Assembly: GCA_904501735.1 (NCBI GenBank)
Contig: CAJGBY010000001.1
Coordinates: forward strand, 1-64,000
Direction: 5' to 3'
DNA length: 64,000 nucleotides
Source: an uncultured Muribaculaceae bacterium
Lineage (GTDB): Bacteria; Bacteroidota; Bacteroidia; Bacteroidales; Muribaculaceae
Position numbers and translations under genes: made by a program. This document shows, in pieces, positions 25,784-32,585 of the stretch; position 1 is the first letter of the stretch; each line of letters begins with the position of its first letter. The notes under the pieces were generated by a model. It searched no databases. It saw only the letters and a program-made list of their open reading frames with translations, and had not been told where the DNA came from.

Positions 25784-26200
25784 ATGAAACTCTGGAAAGA
25801 AATATTAATTCAATACGCATTGATTATTGGTATTTGTAATATAATTGTATATACCAATAGTTATGGAAGTTCTGATACTTATATATGTTTGATTCTCCCT
25901 ATAACAATATATATGGTATTAATACCTGCTTACATTTCATCAATTAATAAAACAAACAGAACATTAATTAAAAGAGCTATTCTAAAATTAATATTGCCAT
26001 TGATTTTTGTAATTTATAATCTAATCTGTTCTGTTGATTCATTTGAAGTGAGTTATATATATAATTCATTAATATATTTTATACCAAAATTTGAAATGAG
26101 TTATATCTATAAATCATTAATGTATTTTATACCGGGATTAACCACTCTTGTAATAAATTTGTATATCGCACATAAACAAAAGAAAAACGACAAACATTAA
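25784..26200 (+). CDS. Small membrane protein with internal tandem duplication
   Basis: A 138-residue, very AT-rich frame that I do not recognise. It has about four hydrophobic segments (near residues 10-22, 32-50, 66-84 and 115-130) and a basic tail (HKQKKNDKH). Two adjacent 16-residue copies, FEVSYIYNSLIYFIPK and FEMSYIYKSLMYFIPG, come from a 48-base direct duplication. Sitting between two broken Rhs starts, it may be an immunity protein for a lost toxin; that is inference. Confidence 0.6.
   Translation: MKLWKEILIQYALIIGICNIIVYTNSYGSSDTYICLILPITIYMVLIPAYISSINKTNRTLIKRAILKLILPLIFVIYNLICSVDSFEVSYIYNSLIYFIPKFEMSYIYKSLMYFIPGLTTLVINLYIAHKQKKNDKH
26042..26137 (+). repeat. 48-bp direct tandem duplication
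   Basis: Bases 26042-26089 and 26090-26137 encode near-identical 16-residue segments (FEVSYIY... and FEMSYIY...) in the same frame of the small membrane protein. The few nucleotide differences indicate a fairly recent slippage or unequal-crossover event. Confidence 0.85.
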
Positions 26201-26204
26201 TCAT

Positions 26205-26317
26205 ATGCGTTTAAAAAATATAATATTATTTATGATAATAATAGTGGAGATTATACAGCAACGCAATACACACAAATACCACCAGCACCAGAGGTGGCTT
26301 CTTTAATGAAATATTGA
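26205..26317 (+). pseudogene. Decayed second copy of the Rhs N-terminus
   Basis: The sequence repeats the start of the stub at 25457 (ATGCGTT, then ATATTATTTATGATAATA), loses about 25 bases, then resumes in a shifted frame as GDYTATQYTQIPPAPEVASL, matching GDYATNKYSIIPPSPEVANL of the first copy, and stops at 26315-26317. The frameshift and early stop make it a clear remnant. Confidence 0.8.
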
Positions 26318-26357
26318 TATCACTCTGTTTTGCAGAATGCAAGGTTGTGTAAAAGAA

Positions 26358-26398
26358 AATAGACATATCAAGCAATCAAAGCTGATATGTCTATTGTT
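26358..26398. terminator. Bidirectional terminator
   Basis: AATAGACATATCA (26358-26370) pairs with TGATATGTCTATT (26383-26395). A T-rich tail follows on the plus strand and an A-rich flank serves the minus strand. It separates the toxin island from tdk. Confidence 0.85.
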
Positions 26399-26420
26399 TT
26401 GTCATGACGAGAGAAGATGT

Positions 26421-27056
26421 TTAGTCTTCGTGTGAATCTTTGAATAGAGAGTATTTCTCGGCCGATTCGAGGCGTCGGTTGCGCCAGCATCGTCTACACA
26501 TTGCGATGTACTTGTCGTCGCCACCTATTTCCACCTGATTACCATCGGTGAGCACTGTACCATCTTTATCGATACGAGCATTAATGATTGTCTTGCGACC
26601 ACATGAGCAAGTTGATTTCACTTCATCGATGCTGTCGGCTATTTCAAACAAACGCTTTGAGCCTTCAAACATGTTTGATTGGAAGTCGGTACGCAATCCG
26701 TAGCACACGATGTTGCTACCGTAGTCGTCGACGATACGAGCCAATTGGTCCACTTGTTCGCGCGATAAGAATTGAGCTTCGTCAATGAGAATCCAATCTT
26801 TTACGGTAAGCGTTTCTTCGTAGATATTTTTAGCCAGTTCGTATAGGTCGGTGTCTTGGTAAATCCATAAGCACTCGCGCTTGATACCAATGCGTGATTT
26901 GATCATATTTTCCTTTTCGCGTGTGTCGATTATGGGTTTCATGCACAAGTATTCCATACCACGCTCCTCGAAGTTGTAGGCTGTGGTAAGAAGTAGGGCT
27001 GTCTTTGCCGAGCCCATTGTGCCATATCTAAAATATAGTTTTCCTCTTCTGTTCAT
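26421..27056 (-). CDS. tdk: Thymidine kinase
   Basis: Salvage enzyme phosphorylating thymidine, type II (TK1-like) family. It has 211 residues: P-loop GTMGSAKT at residues 12-19, the DEAQF catalytic glutamate region, and a zinc site formed by CSC and CRRC. The C-terminal YSLFKDSHED tail is ordinary. It follows yitT by 12 bases on the minus strand and is probably co-transcribed. Confidence 0.96.
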   Translation of the reverse strand: MNRRGKLYFRYGTMGSAKTALLLTTAYNFEERGMEYLCMKPIIDTREKENMIKSRIGIKRECLWIYQDTDLYELAKNIYEETLTVKDWILIDEAQFLSREQVDQLARIVDDYGSNIVCYGLRTDFQSNMFEGSKRLFEIADSIDEVKSTCSCGRKTIINARIDKDGTVLTDGNQVEIGGDDKYIAMCRRCWRNRRLESAEKYSLFKDSHED

Positions 27057-27068
27057 TGCGATGATTGG

Positions 27069-28034
27069 TTAGGCTTGTTGTGATTTAGTTGTAGCATTAC
27101 CTTCAGCATCGTAGTAAGTTTGAGGGTGAACATGGCGCACATCGTTAGATATGTCCTTCATCTTCACTTTCACATGGTCAAATCCTCGCCCGTACACGCC
27201 ATTCACCTTCGATTGAGTTACGAATGCGTGCTTGTCGATCGATTTCACAATGCGGAATATTGTAACACTTTCAATTTTACGACACATTACCATTAGTATT
27301 GTAACATTGTTCTTAGTGTACCAGCCAGTACCATTAAGTATAGTACAACCGCGATGTGCATCGCGAATGATAGCGTCGGCTATTTCTTCCCATTTGTCGG
27401 AGAAAATCATGAATTGTACCGCTTGACGGTTAGAGTTGATAACCAAGTCGGTTACAAACGATAGAATCATCACAAACACCACACCATACACAATCTTATC
27501 GATGCTGTGGAATAGCAAGTAAGATGATGAAATGATGAGGAAGTCGACATATAGAATCATGCGACCAATGGTTACATTGCTGTGCTTTGAAACCATCGCT
27601 GCGATGATATCGGTACCACCCGAACTACCATTGTGCACGAATGTGAGTCCAATACCGAAACCACACAACAAAGCACCAATCACAACGCTCATAAATGGCT
27701 GGCCTGTAACGATTGTAACATTGCTAAATATTTCTTGGAACAAGTAAATCAATAAACTCAGTACTGTAGTACCGAAAACAGTTCGTTTCACAAAGGTCAT
27801 ACCCACAATCTTTGCTGCCATCAACAGCAAGATGATGTTGATACCATAGTTACCCCATGCAACAGGTATTCCCCATTGGTAGTAAAGAAGTGATGCCATA
27901 CCGGCAACTCCACCAATTACGATTTTTTCGGGCAAAATGAATGCTGTGAATCCGAATGCATAGCATGCAAGACCTAATACGATGAAAATGTAGTCTTGCG
28001 CTGTGTTTAGCAGGTAAGCTTTTTTGTCAGCCAT
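27069..28034 (-). CDS. YitT-family membrane protein (DUF2179 domain)
   Basis: A 321-residue inner-membrane protein. The N-terminal two thirds contain five or six hydrophobic segments with the family start YIFIVLGLACYAFGFTAFILPEKIVIGGVAG and the repeated glycine-rich GSSGGTDIIA. The C-terminal soluble DUF2179 domain (RGCTILNGTGWYTKNNVTILMVMC ... AFVTQSKVNGVYGRGFD) follows. The transport or sensing role of this family is not well defined. It lies first in a two-gene unit with tdk. Confidence 0.88.
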   Translation of the reverse strand: MADKKAYLLNTAQDYIFIVLGLACYAFGFTAFILPEKIVIGGVAGMASLLYYQWGIPVAWGNYGINIILLLMAAKIVGMTFVKRTVFGTTVLSLLIYLFQEIFSNVTIVTGQPFMSVVIGALLCGFGIGLTFVHNGSSGGTDIIAAMVSKHSNVTIGRMILYVDFLIISSSYLLFHSIDKIVYGVVFVMILSFVTDLVINSNRQAVQFMIFSDKWEEIADAIIRDAHRGCTILNGTGWYTKNNVTILMVMCRKIESVTIFRIVKSIDKHAFVTQSKVNGVYGRGFDHVKVKMKDISNDVRHVHPQTYYDAEGNATTKSQQA

Positions 28035-28080
28035 ATTTTATTAATATTATAGTTAGCGTTTATTTTTTATATTCAAGATA

Positions 28081-28088
28081 CAAAATTA
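28081..28088 (-). promoter_or_regulatory. -7 element of yitT-tdk
   Basis: The minus strand reads TAATTTTG, a match to TAnnTTTG, about 50 bases before the yitT start. The -33 region is only A/T-rich. Confidence 0.45.
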
Positions 28089-28186
28089 ATAAAATGTGTG
28101 GATAAAAAAAGGCAGATTTTGGTAAAATTTGAAAAAATACTTTTCTTTGTAAATAATTTATCGACTAAAATAAAAAAATAAGAATT

Positions 28187-28531
28187 ATGAAGTGGTTATT
28201 GAAATTTATTTTGTTTGCAGCTGCAGTGTATTTGGCTGCCTATTTTGTGCCAGGTATTGAGGTGGTAGGTATTAAGGGCGCGATCATAACATCGGTAGTG
28301 CTTGGTTTGCTCAACACATTTGTGAAGCCATTTGTGAAGATTCTCGCTTTTCCAGTGAATCTGCTCACTTTGGGATTGTTCACCATTGTGATCAATGCCT
28401 TGATGGTGATGCTATGTGAAATGTTTGTACCCGAAAGTTTGGTGGTAACAGGGTTTTTCCCAGCGCTTATCTATGGTATAGCACTTGTGGTGGTGTCGTG
28501 GGTACTTAATTTTGTGTTTTTGAAAGATTAA
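28187..28531 (+). CDS. Phage_holin_4_2-family membrane protein
   Basis: A 114-residue protein with four hydrophobic segments: LLKFILFAAAVYLAAYFVPGI, the amphipathic VVLGLLNTFVKPFVKILAFPVNLLTLGLFTIVINA, and a last segment ending VVSWVLNFVFLKD. This matches the Phage_holin_4_2 family, which is common in ordinary bacterial chromosomes. Nothing phage-like surrounds it, so it should not be read as prophage evidence. It is convergent with trpS. Confidence 0.85.
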   Translation: MKWLLKFILFAAAVYLAAYFVPGIEVVGIKGAIITSVVLGLLNTFVKPFVKILAFPVNLLTLGLFTIVINALMVMLCEMFVPESLVVTGFFPALIYGIALVVVSWVLNFVFLKD

Positions 28532-28556
28532 TTCCCGTAGGACACATATATAAATA

Positions 28557-28596
28557 AGAAGAACGGCGTTCTTGCATGCAAGAATGCCGTTCTTCT
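28557..28596. terminator. Long stem-loop between convergent genes
   Basis: An almost perfect 18-base-pair stem (28557-28574 with 28579-28596, one G-U pair) around a CATG loop. It lies between the holin-like gene and trpS and can serve both strands, though the U-tracts are weak. Confidence 0.75.
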
Positions 28597-28618
28597 ATGT
28601 AATGTTTCGATTGTTCGA

Positions 28619-29686
28619 TTAATAGAAACGCTTGATACCCATGATTTGGCGTACATCTTCAAGAGTCTTAGCCGCTCTTTCGCGTGCCTTTTCAGCACCC
28701 ATGCGCACCACCTTTGAAAGGTATTCTTCATCGTTTTGGATGTCGATGATGCGTTCGCGGATAGGAGTTGTGATGTTTAGGATATCTTGAGCGATTTCCT
28801 TCTTCAAGTCGCCGTAACGAATTGAGCAGTCGTTGTAGGCATCAGTGAAGAATTGAACTTTATCAGGAGTAGACACAAGTTCAAGAAGTGTGAACAAGTT
28901 CTTGATAGGTTCGCTCATTGGAGAGTTAGGAGCTTGAGGACCTTCGTCGGTTACAGCACGCATCACTTTCTTGCGAAGCACCTTTTCTTCGTCAAGCAAG
29001 TAGATACAGTTACCTTCCGACTTACCCATCTTACCCGAACCGTCAAGTCCTGGAACCTTCACTGGTGCACCACCAAAGTTGAAGTTAGCTGGTTCTTTGA
29101 AGTACTCAACGCCATACACCGAGTTGAAGCGGCGAGCAAAGCGGCGAGTAAGCTCCAAGTGTTGTTCTTGGTCCTTGCCCACAGGCACATAGTCAGCGTG
29201 TTGGATAAGGATATCCACAGCCATTAGAGTAGGGTAAGTAAGTAGACCTGCATTAACGCGCTTGTTTGAGTCGGTACCGATGATTTCCTTTTCGATGTTA
29301 TCGTCGTTGTCGTTTTCAGTCTTAATACCCAATTGCTTGCGTGCTTTATCCTTGAACGATGCTGTGCGCATAAGTTCGCCGATACCCACATGCATATTCA
29401 AAAGCAAGTAAAGTTCTGAAATTTCAGGAACATCACTTTGCACGAAGATTGTAGACTTTTCAGGATCAAGACCTGCTGCAAGGTATTCCGATAGAATACT
29501 TTTCACATTGTTGTGCAGGATTTTTGGATCAGGGTGAGTAGTAAGAGCGTGCAAGTCGGCAATAAAGAAGTTGTTGTCGTAGATGCCTTCTTCTTGCATC
29601 TTCACAAATTTGCTCAATGCTCCGAAATAGTTACCCAGGTGAAGTTGACCTGTGGCGCGAATCCCGCTTAGTACGATTTCTTTCAT
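28619..29686 (-). CDS. trpS: Tryptophan-tRNA ligase
   Basis: Class Ic synthetase. It has 355 residues. The HIGH-like motif is HLGN at residues 17-20 (GIRATGQLHLGNYFGAL), and the KMSKS-like motif is KMGKS (GLDGSGKMGKSEGN). DILIQHADYVPVGKDQEQHLELTR is the tryptophan/adenylate pocket region. It lies 36 bases downstream of an Lrp-type regulator on the same strand. Confidence 0.96.
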   Translation of the reverse strand: MKEIVLSGIRATGQLHLGNYFGALSKFVKMQEEGIYDNNFFIADLHALTTHPDPKILHNNVKSILSEYLAAGLDPEKSTIFVQSDVPEISELYLLLNMHVGIGELMRTASFKDKARKQLGIKTENDNDDNIEKEIIGTDSNKRVNAGLLTYPTLMAVDILIQHADYVPVGKDQEQHLELTRRFARRFNSVYGVEYFKEPANFNFGGAPVKVPGLDGSGKMGKSEGNCIYLLDEEKVLRKKVMRAVTDEGPQAPNSPMSEPIKNLFTLLELVSTPDKVQFFTDAYNDCSIRYGDLKKEIAQDILNITTPIRERIIDIQNDEEYLSKVVRMGAEKARERAAKTLEDVRQIMGIKRFY

Positions 29687-29722
29687 AAAATGTATATATG
29701 TTTTTGTTTATTAAATTCGTTA

Positions 29723-30199
29723 TTAATCCTCGCTTTCGTTGTCGTTGATCGGAATTTGACGGCGGAACACTTCTTGGAACGAAATAAGTGTTTCGGTGCG
29801 TGCAAGTCCCAGCGTTTGTATCTTGCTTTGAATGATTCTTAGCAAGTGGTTATTGTTCTTGGCGAAAAGTTTGATGAGCAAGTCATACTTACCTGTAGTA
29901 AGGTGGCATTCCACCACTTCAGGAATATCGCGCAGTTTGCTCACGATTTCGTCAAATTTTGATGTATCGTTGAGGAAAAATCCAATATAGGCACAAGTCT
30001 CATATCCCACCGAATTAGGATCGATAAGCGATTCAGAACCTTTAATGATGCCCATAGTATGTAATTTTTGTATTCTTTGGTGTATAGCTGCCCCCGACAC
30101 ATTGCATTCGCGAGCTATTTCCAAGTAAGGCTTTCGTGCATTTTGCGATAGTGTCTCAAGAATCTTCTTATCCAAAGAGTCCAATTGTAAATTTCCCAT
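29723..30199 (-). CDS. Lrp/AsnC-family transcriptional regulator
   Basis: A 158-residue feast/famine-type regulator: an N-terminal winged helix-turn-helix (LDSLDKKILETLSQNARKPYLEIARECNVSGAAIHQRIQKL) and a C-terminal RAM ligand-binding domain (TCAYIGFFL ... VVECHLTTGKYDLLIKLF). Members usually sense amino acids. It directly precedes trpS and may share its transcript. Its ligand cannot be told from sequence. Confidence 0.92.
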   Translation of the reverse strand: MGNLQLDSLDKKILETLSQNARKPYLEIARECNVSGAAIHQRIQKLHTMGIIKGSESLIDPNSVGYETCAYIGFFLNDTSKFDEIVSKLRDIPEVVECHLTTGKYDLLIKLFAKNNNHLLRIIQSKIQTLGLARTETLISFQEVFRRQIPINDNESED

Positions 30200-30230
30200 A
30201 AATAATAGGTGTTTTTTCTTTAAAAAGTTT

Positions 30231-30238
30231 TACTTTTG
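30231..30238 (+). promoter_or_regulatory. -7 element of the GNAT gene
   Basis: TACTTTTG fits TAnnTTTG; the -33 region shows only a T-run (GTTTTTTC). It is in the divergent gap between lrp and the GNAT gene. Confidence 0.45.
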
Positions 30239-30296
30239 TAAGTGCATTGCCTACAAAAGGCAAATAATTAGCAAAATTACTAAAAAAAAAGATACT

Positions 30297-30845
30297 ATGA
30301 TAGAATATTGCGATGTTTTGCCCGATTCTGGGCTATTAAATGATATAGAATTGCTATATACTGGCTCTTTCCCGCCTGCCGAACGCCGAAACTTTGCCAA
30401 TGTGAAGATTTTGCTTGGTCGTGAAGATGTTCCTTTCAAGATGATTGCAGCCGTTGACGAAGGTGAGCTACAAGGATTCTTGTCTTACTGGGAATTTGAC
30501 GGATTTAAGTACATCGAACACTTTGCTGTCGATGTGCGCAAGCGTGGCAATGGCATCGGTTCGAGCTTGTTGGAGCATTTTATTAGCGACTGTGGCGATA
30601 GCCCAATCGTGCTCGAAGTAGAATTGCCCGAAACCTCTTACGATGCTCGTCGTCGAGTAGATTTCTACATGCGCCATTGCTTTATTATATGGAAACGCCT
30701 CAACTATGTGCAACCACCTTATGAAAAAGATGGCGAACCAGTGGTGATGCGACTCATGAGCTTGAAGATGAACGACCAAGTCAAGGTTGCCGAAATGGGT
30801 GAGGTGATTCGTCGTGAAGTGTACAAGTCAATCGAAGAATATTGA
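30297..30845 (+). CDS. GNAT-family N-acetyltransferase
   Basis: A 182-residue acetyl-CoA-dependent transferase. The acetyl-CoA loop appears as VDVRKRGNGIGSSLLEHFI (about residues 78-96), preceded by the IEHFAV beta-strand 4. Near the C-terminus is the RVDFYMRHCFIIWKRLNYVQPPY segment typical of the family. The substrate is unknown. It stands as a single gene, divergent from lrp. Confidence 0.88.
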   Translation: MIEYCDVLPDSGLLNDIELLYTGSFPPAERRNFANVKILLGREDVPFKMIAAVDEGELQGFLSYWEFDGFKYIEHFAVDVRKRGNGIGSSLLEHFISDCGDSPIVLEVELPETSYDARRRVDFYMRHCFIIWKRLNYVQPPYEKDGEPVVMRLMSLKMNDQVKVAEMGEVIRREVYKSIEEY

Positions 30846-30860
30846 TATCTTGAAGTGAAC

Positions 30861-30907
30861 AAACGGTGAATTTCCTGCGTTAAATTACATGTAATGAAAC
30901 CGTTTTT
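30861..30907 (+). other. Nested inverted repeats before znuA
   Basis: AAACGGT (30861-30867) pairs with ACCGTTT (30899-30905), followed by two more T residues. Inside the loop is the perfect 12-base palindrome ATTACATGTAAT (30884-30895). The outer stem could terminate the GNAT transcript. The palindrome could be an operator for the zinc-transport genes, for example for a Zur-like Fur-family repressor. Both readings are inference. Confidence 0.5.
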
Positions 30908-30924
30908 AACTGACTATGATAAAC

Positions 30925-31815
30925 ATGAAAAGATTTATAAAAACTCACATATTGTGTGGCATAGTGGCAATGGTATCACTCTTGATGGGGTGTAACTCTG
31001 CTCCTACAAAGCCTGTGCTCACTGTGTCGATACAGCCTCAAAAGTATCTTCTTGAGCGAATAGTAGGCGATAAGTTCGATGTGCAATGTCTTCTTGCCAA
31101 GGGTGCTAACCCTGAGTCGTATGAACCTAATATGACTCACTTGATCAACTTGGAAAAGAGTCACATCTATTTCCGTATTGGCAATTTAGGTTTCGAATTG
31201 GCGATAAAGAATAAATTGCAAGTTAATGCACCTCAATTGAAGGTGGTGAATTGTTCGCAAGGAATCAAGTTGCTCCAAGGCACTCACTCGGGCGTGTTGC
31301 ATACCGAGACTAACTGCTCGCATGGTCACAATCACGAAGTTGACCCTCATGTGTGGACCTCGGTGGTTAATGCTAAGATTATAGCCGAGAATATGTATAA
31401 AACCGTGCTTGAATATGATCCCAAGCACAAGGATTTCTACACCAACAACTTCAATGCGTTGACGCTTGAACTCGATGCCTTGCAGAACGAACTTGCACAA
31501 ACTCTTGCTCCTAAAGCGGGAACTGCATTTGCTGTGTGGCATCCTTCGTTGAGCTACTTTGCACGCGATTACAACCTAACACAAATCGCTATGGAGTGCG
31601 AAGGCAAAGAGGTGTCGGCTGGAATGCTCAAAAAAGAAATTGATGTTGCCAAGGAAAGCAATGTAAAGGTGCTTTTCTTTCAAAAGGAGTTTGACAATCG
31701 TCAGATTAAAGTAATAAACGAAGAACTTGGAGCCCGTCTCGTAGAGATTAACCCTATGGCTTACGAATGGGCCGAAGAAATGCGATCGATAGCTTATGCA
31801 ATCTCAACAGAATAA
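30925..31815 (+). CDS. znuA: Zinc ABC transporter substrate-binding lipoprotein (ZnuA-like)
   Basis: Periplasmic metal-binding protein of the cluster A-I (ZnuA/TroA) family, 296 residues from ATG 30925 (ATG 30916 is an alternative). The signal peptide ends at a lipobox (LLMGC). Metal ligands are suggested by EPNMTHL, a short His-rich loop CSHGHNHEVDPHVW, and WHPSLSYFARDY; the last ligand region is EINPMAYEW. The His-rich loop points to zinc rather than manganese. znuC overlaps its 3' end by 20 bases, but no permease gene follows. Confidence 0.88.
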   Translation: MKRFIKTHILCGIVAMVSLLMGCNSAPTKPVLTVSIQPQKYLLERIVGDKFDVQCLLAKGANPESYEPNMTHLINLEKSHIYFRIGNLGFELAIKNKLQVNAPQLKVVNCSQGIKLLQGTHSGVLHTETNCSHGHNHEVDPHVWTSVVNAKIIAENMYKTVLEYDPKHKDFYTNNFNALTLELDALQNELAQTLAPKAGTAFAVWHPSLSYFARDYNLTQIAMECEGKEVSAGMLKKEIDVAKESNVKVLFFQKEFDNRQIKVINEELGARLVEINPMAYEWAEEMRSIAYAISTE

Positions 31816-32500
31816 CGAAATCATACGCATAGATAATGTGGTTGTTGAATACGACCACAAAGTCATATTGCCTGGAGTTGATTTGAGTATCAAAAAAGGC
31901 GATTTTATAGCCATCACTGGGCCTAATGGTGGTGGCAAAACTTCATTGTTGCGCGCTATTCTTGGGCTTATTGAGCCTCGTAGTGGCAAGGTGAAATTCT
32001 ATGAAGATGGCTGTGAGGTGAAACGCCTCAATATAGGCTATCTGCCACAGAAAAATGCAATCGACAATCGTTTCCCCATCACGGTGAGAGAAGTGGTGAG
32101 CTCGGGGCTATTGCGCACGAAATCGCTGCTTAGCAAATCTCTCACAGCTGCTGAATCGGCACAAGTTGACGATGTACTTAAATTGGTGGGTATGGATAGC
32201 TATTCTGACTCGTCGATAGGTAACCTTTCGGGTGGTCAGTTGCAGCGAACATTGTTTGCTCGTGCTATCGTTTCGCGTCCGTCGGTGCTTGTTCTCGATG
32301 AGCCGTTGTCTTATATTGATAAGACTTTTGAAGCACAATTTTATGAAATCGTAGAACAATTGGCACAACACACCACTATCATCCTTGTGTCGCACGAAAT
32401 GGCGCGAATCATGCAAATGGCCAATCGCCACATCATAGTTGATAGGGGAATAGAAGATTGCCACGCACATCGACATTTCATTCCTACCGATTGCAAATAA
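31796..32500 (+). CDS. znuC: Zinc ABC transporter ATP-binding protein (ZnuC-like)
   Basis: A 234-residue ATPase subunit: Walker A GPNGGGKTS (residues 42-50), Q-loop GYLPQK, signature LSGGQ (145-149), Walker B VLVLDE (165-170), and H-loop histidine 201 in VSHEM. It fits the metal-transport branch (MntB/ZnuC). It overlaps znuA by 20 bases, so translation is probably coupled. The expected ZnuB permease is missing: a terminator follows immediately and the next gene is an unrelated transporter on the other strand. Confidence 0.88.
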   Translation: MQSQQNNEIIRIDNVVVEYDHKVILPGVDLSIKKGDFIAITGPNGGGKTSLLRAILGLIEPRSGKVKFYEDGCEVKRLNIGYLPQKNAIDNRFPITVREVVSSGLLRTKSLLSKSLTAAESAQVDDVLKLVGMDSYSDSSIGNLSGGQLQRTLFARAIVSRPSVLVLDEPLSYIDKTFEAQFYEIVEQLAQHTTIILVSHEMARIMQMANRHIIVDRGIEDCHAHRHFIPTDCK

Positions 32501-32530
32501 TAAGTTGAGGCTATAAGGTATAAAAACAAA

Positions 32531-32567
32531 TAACGGCAGTGAGCTATTGAGCTACTGCCGTTATTTT
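32531..32567. terminator. Bidirectional terminator after znuC and the OPT gene
   Basis: TAACGGCAGT (32531-32540) pairs with ACTGCCGTTA (32554-32563), with an inner AGCT/AGCT. A T-rich tail follows on the plus strand and an A-rich flank (TAAAAACAAA) lies on the other side. Confidence 0.88.
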
Positions 32568-32585
32568 ATTGTGATAGAATTTCTA

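Noticed and set aside
23728..26398. Insertion sequence flanking the AT-rich island
   Set aside because: I looked for a transposase frame and terminal inverted repeats at both ends and found only two ordinary terminators.
28187..28531. Phage_holin_4_2-type gene as a sign of a prophage
   Set aside because: This family is widespread in bacterial chromosomes. No phage structural, integrase or lysis genes are nearby, and base composition is ordinary.
31796..31815. Overlap of znuA and znuC as a frameshift artefact
   Set aside because: Both proteins are complete with intact motifs, and short overlaps are common in ABC operons, so coupling is the simpler reading.
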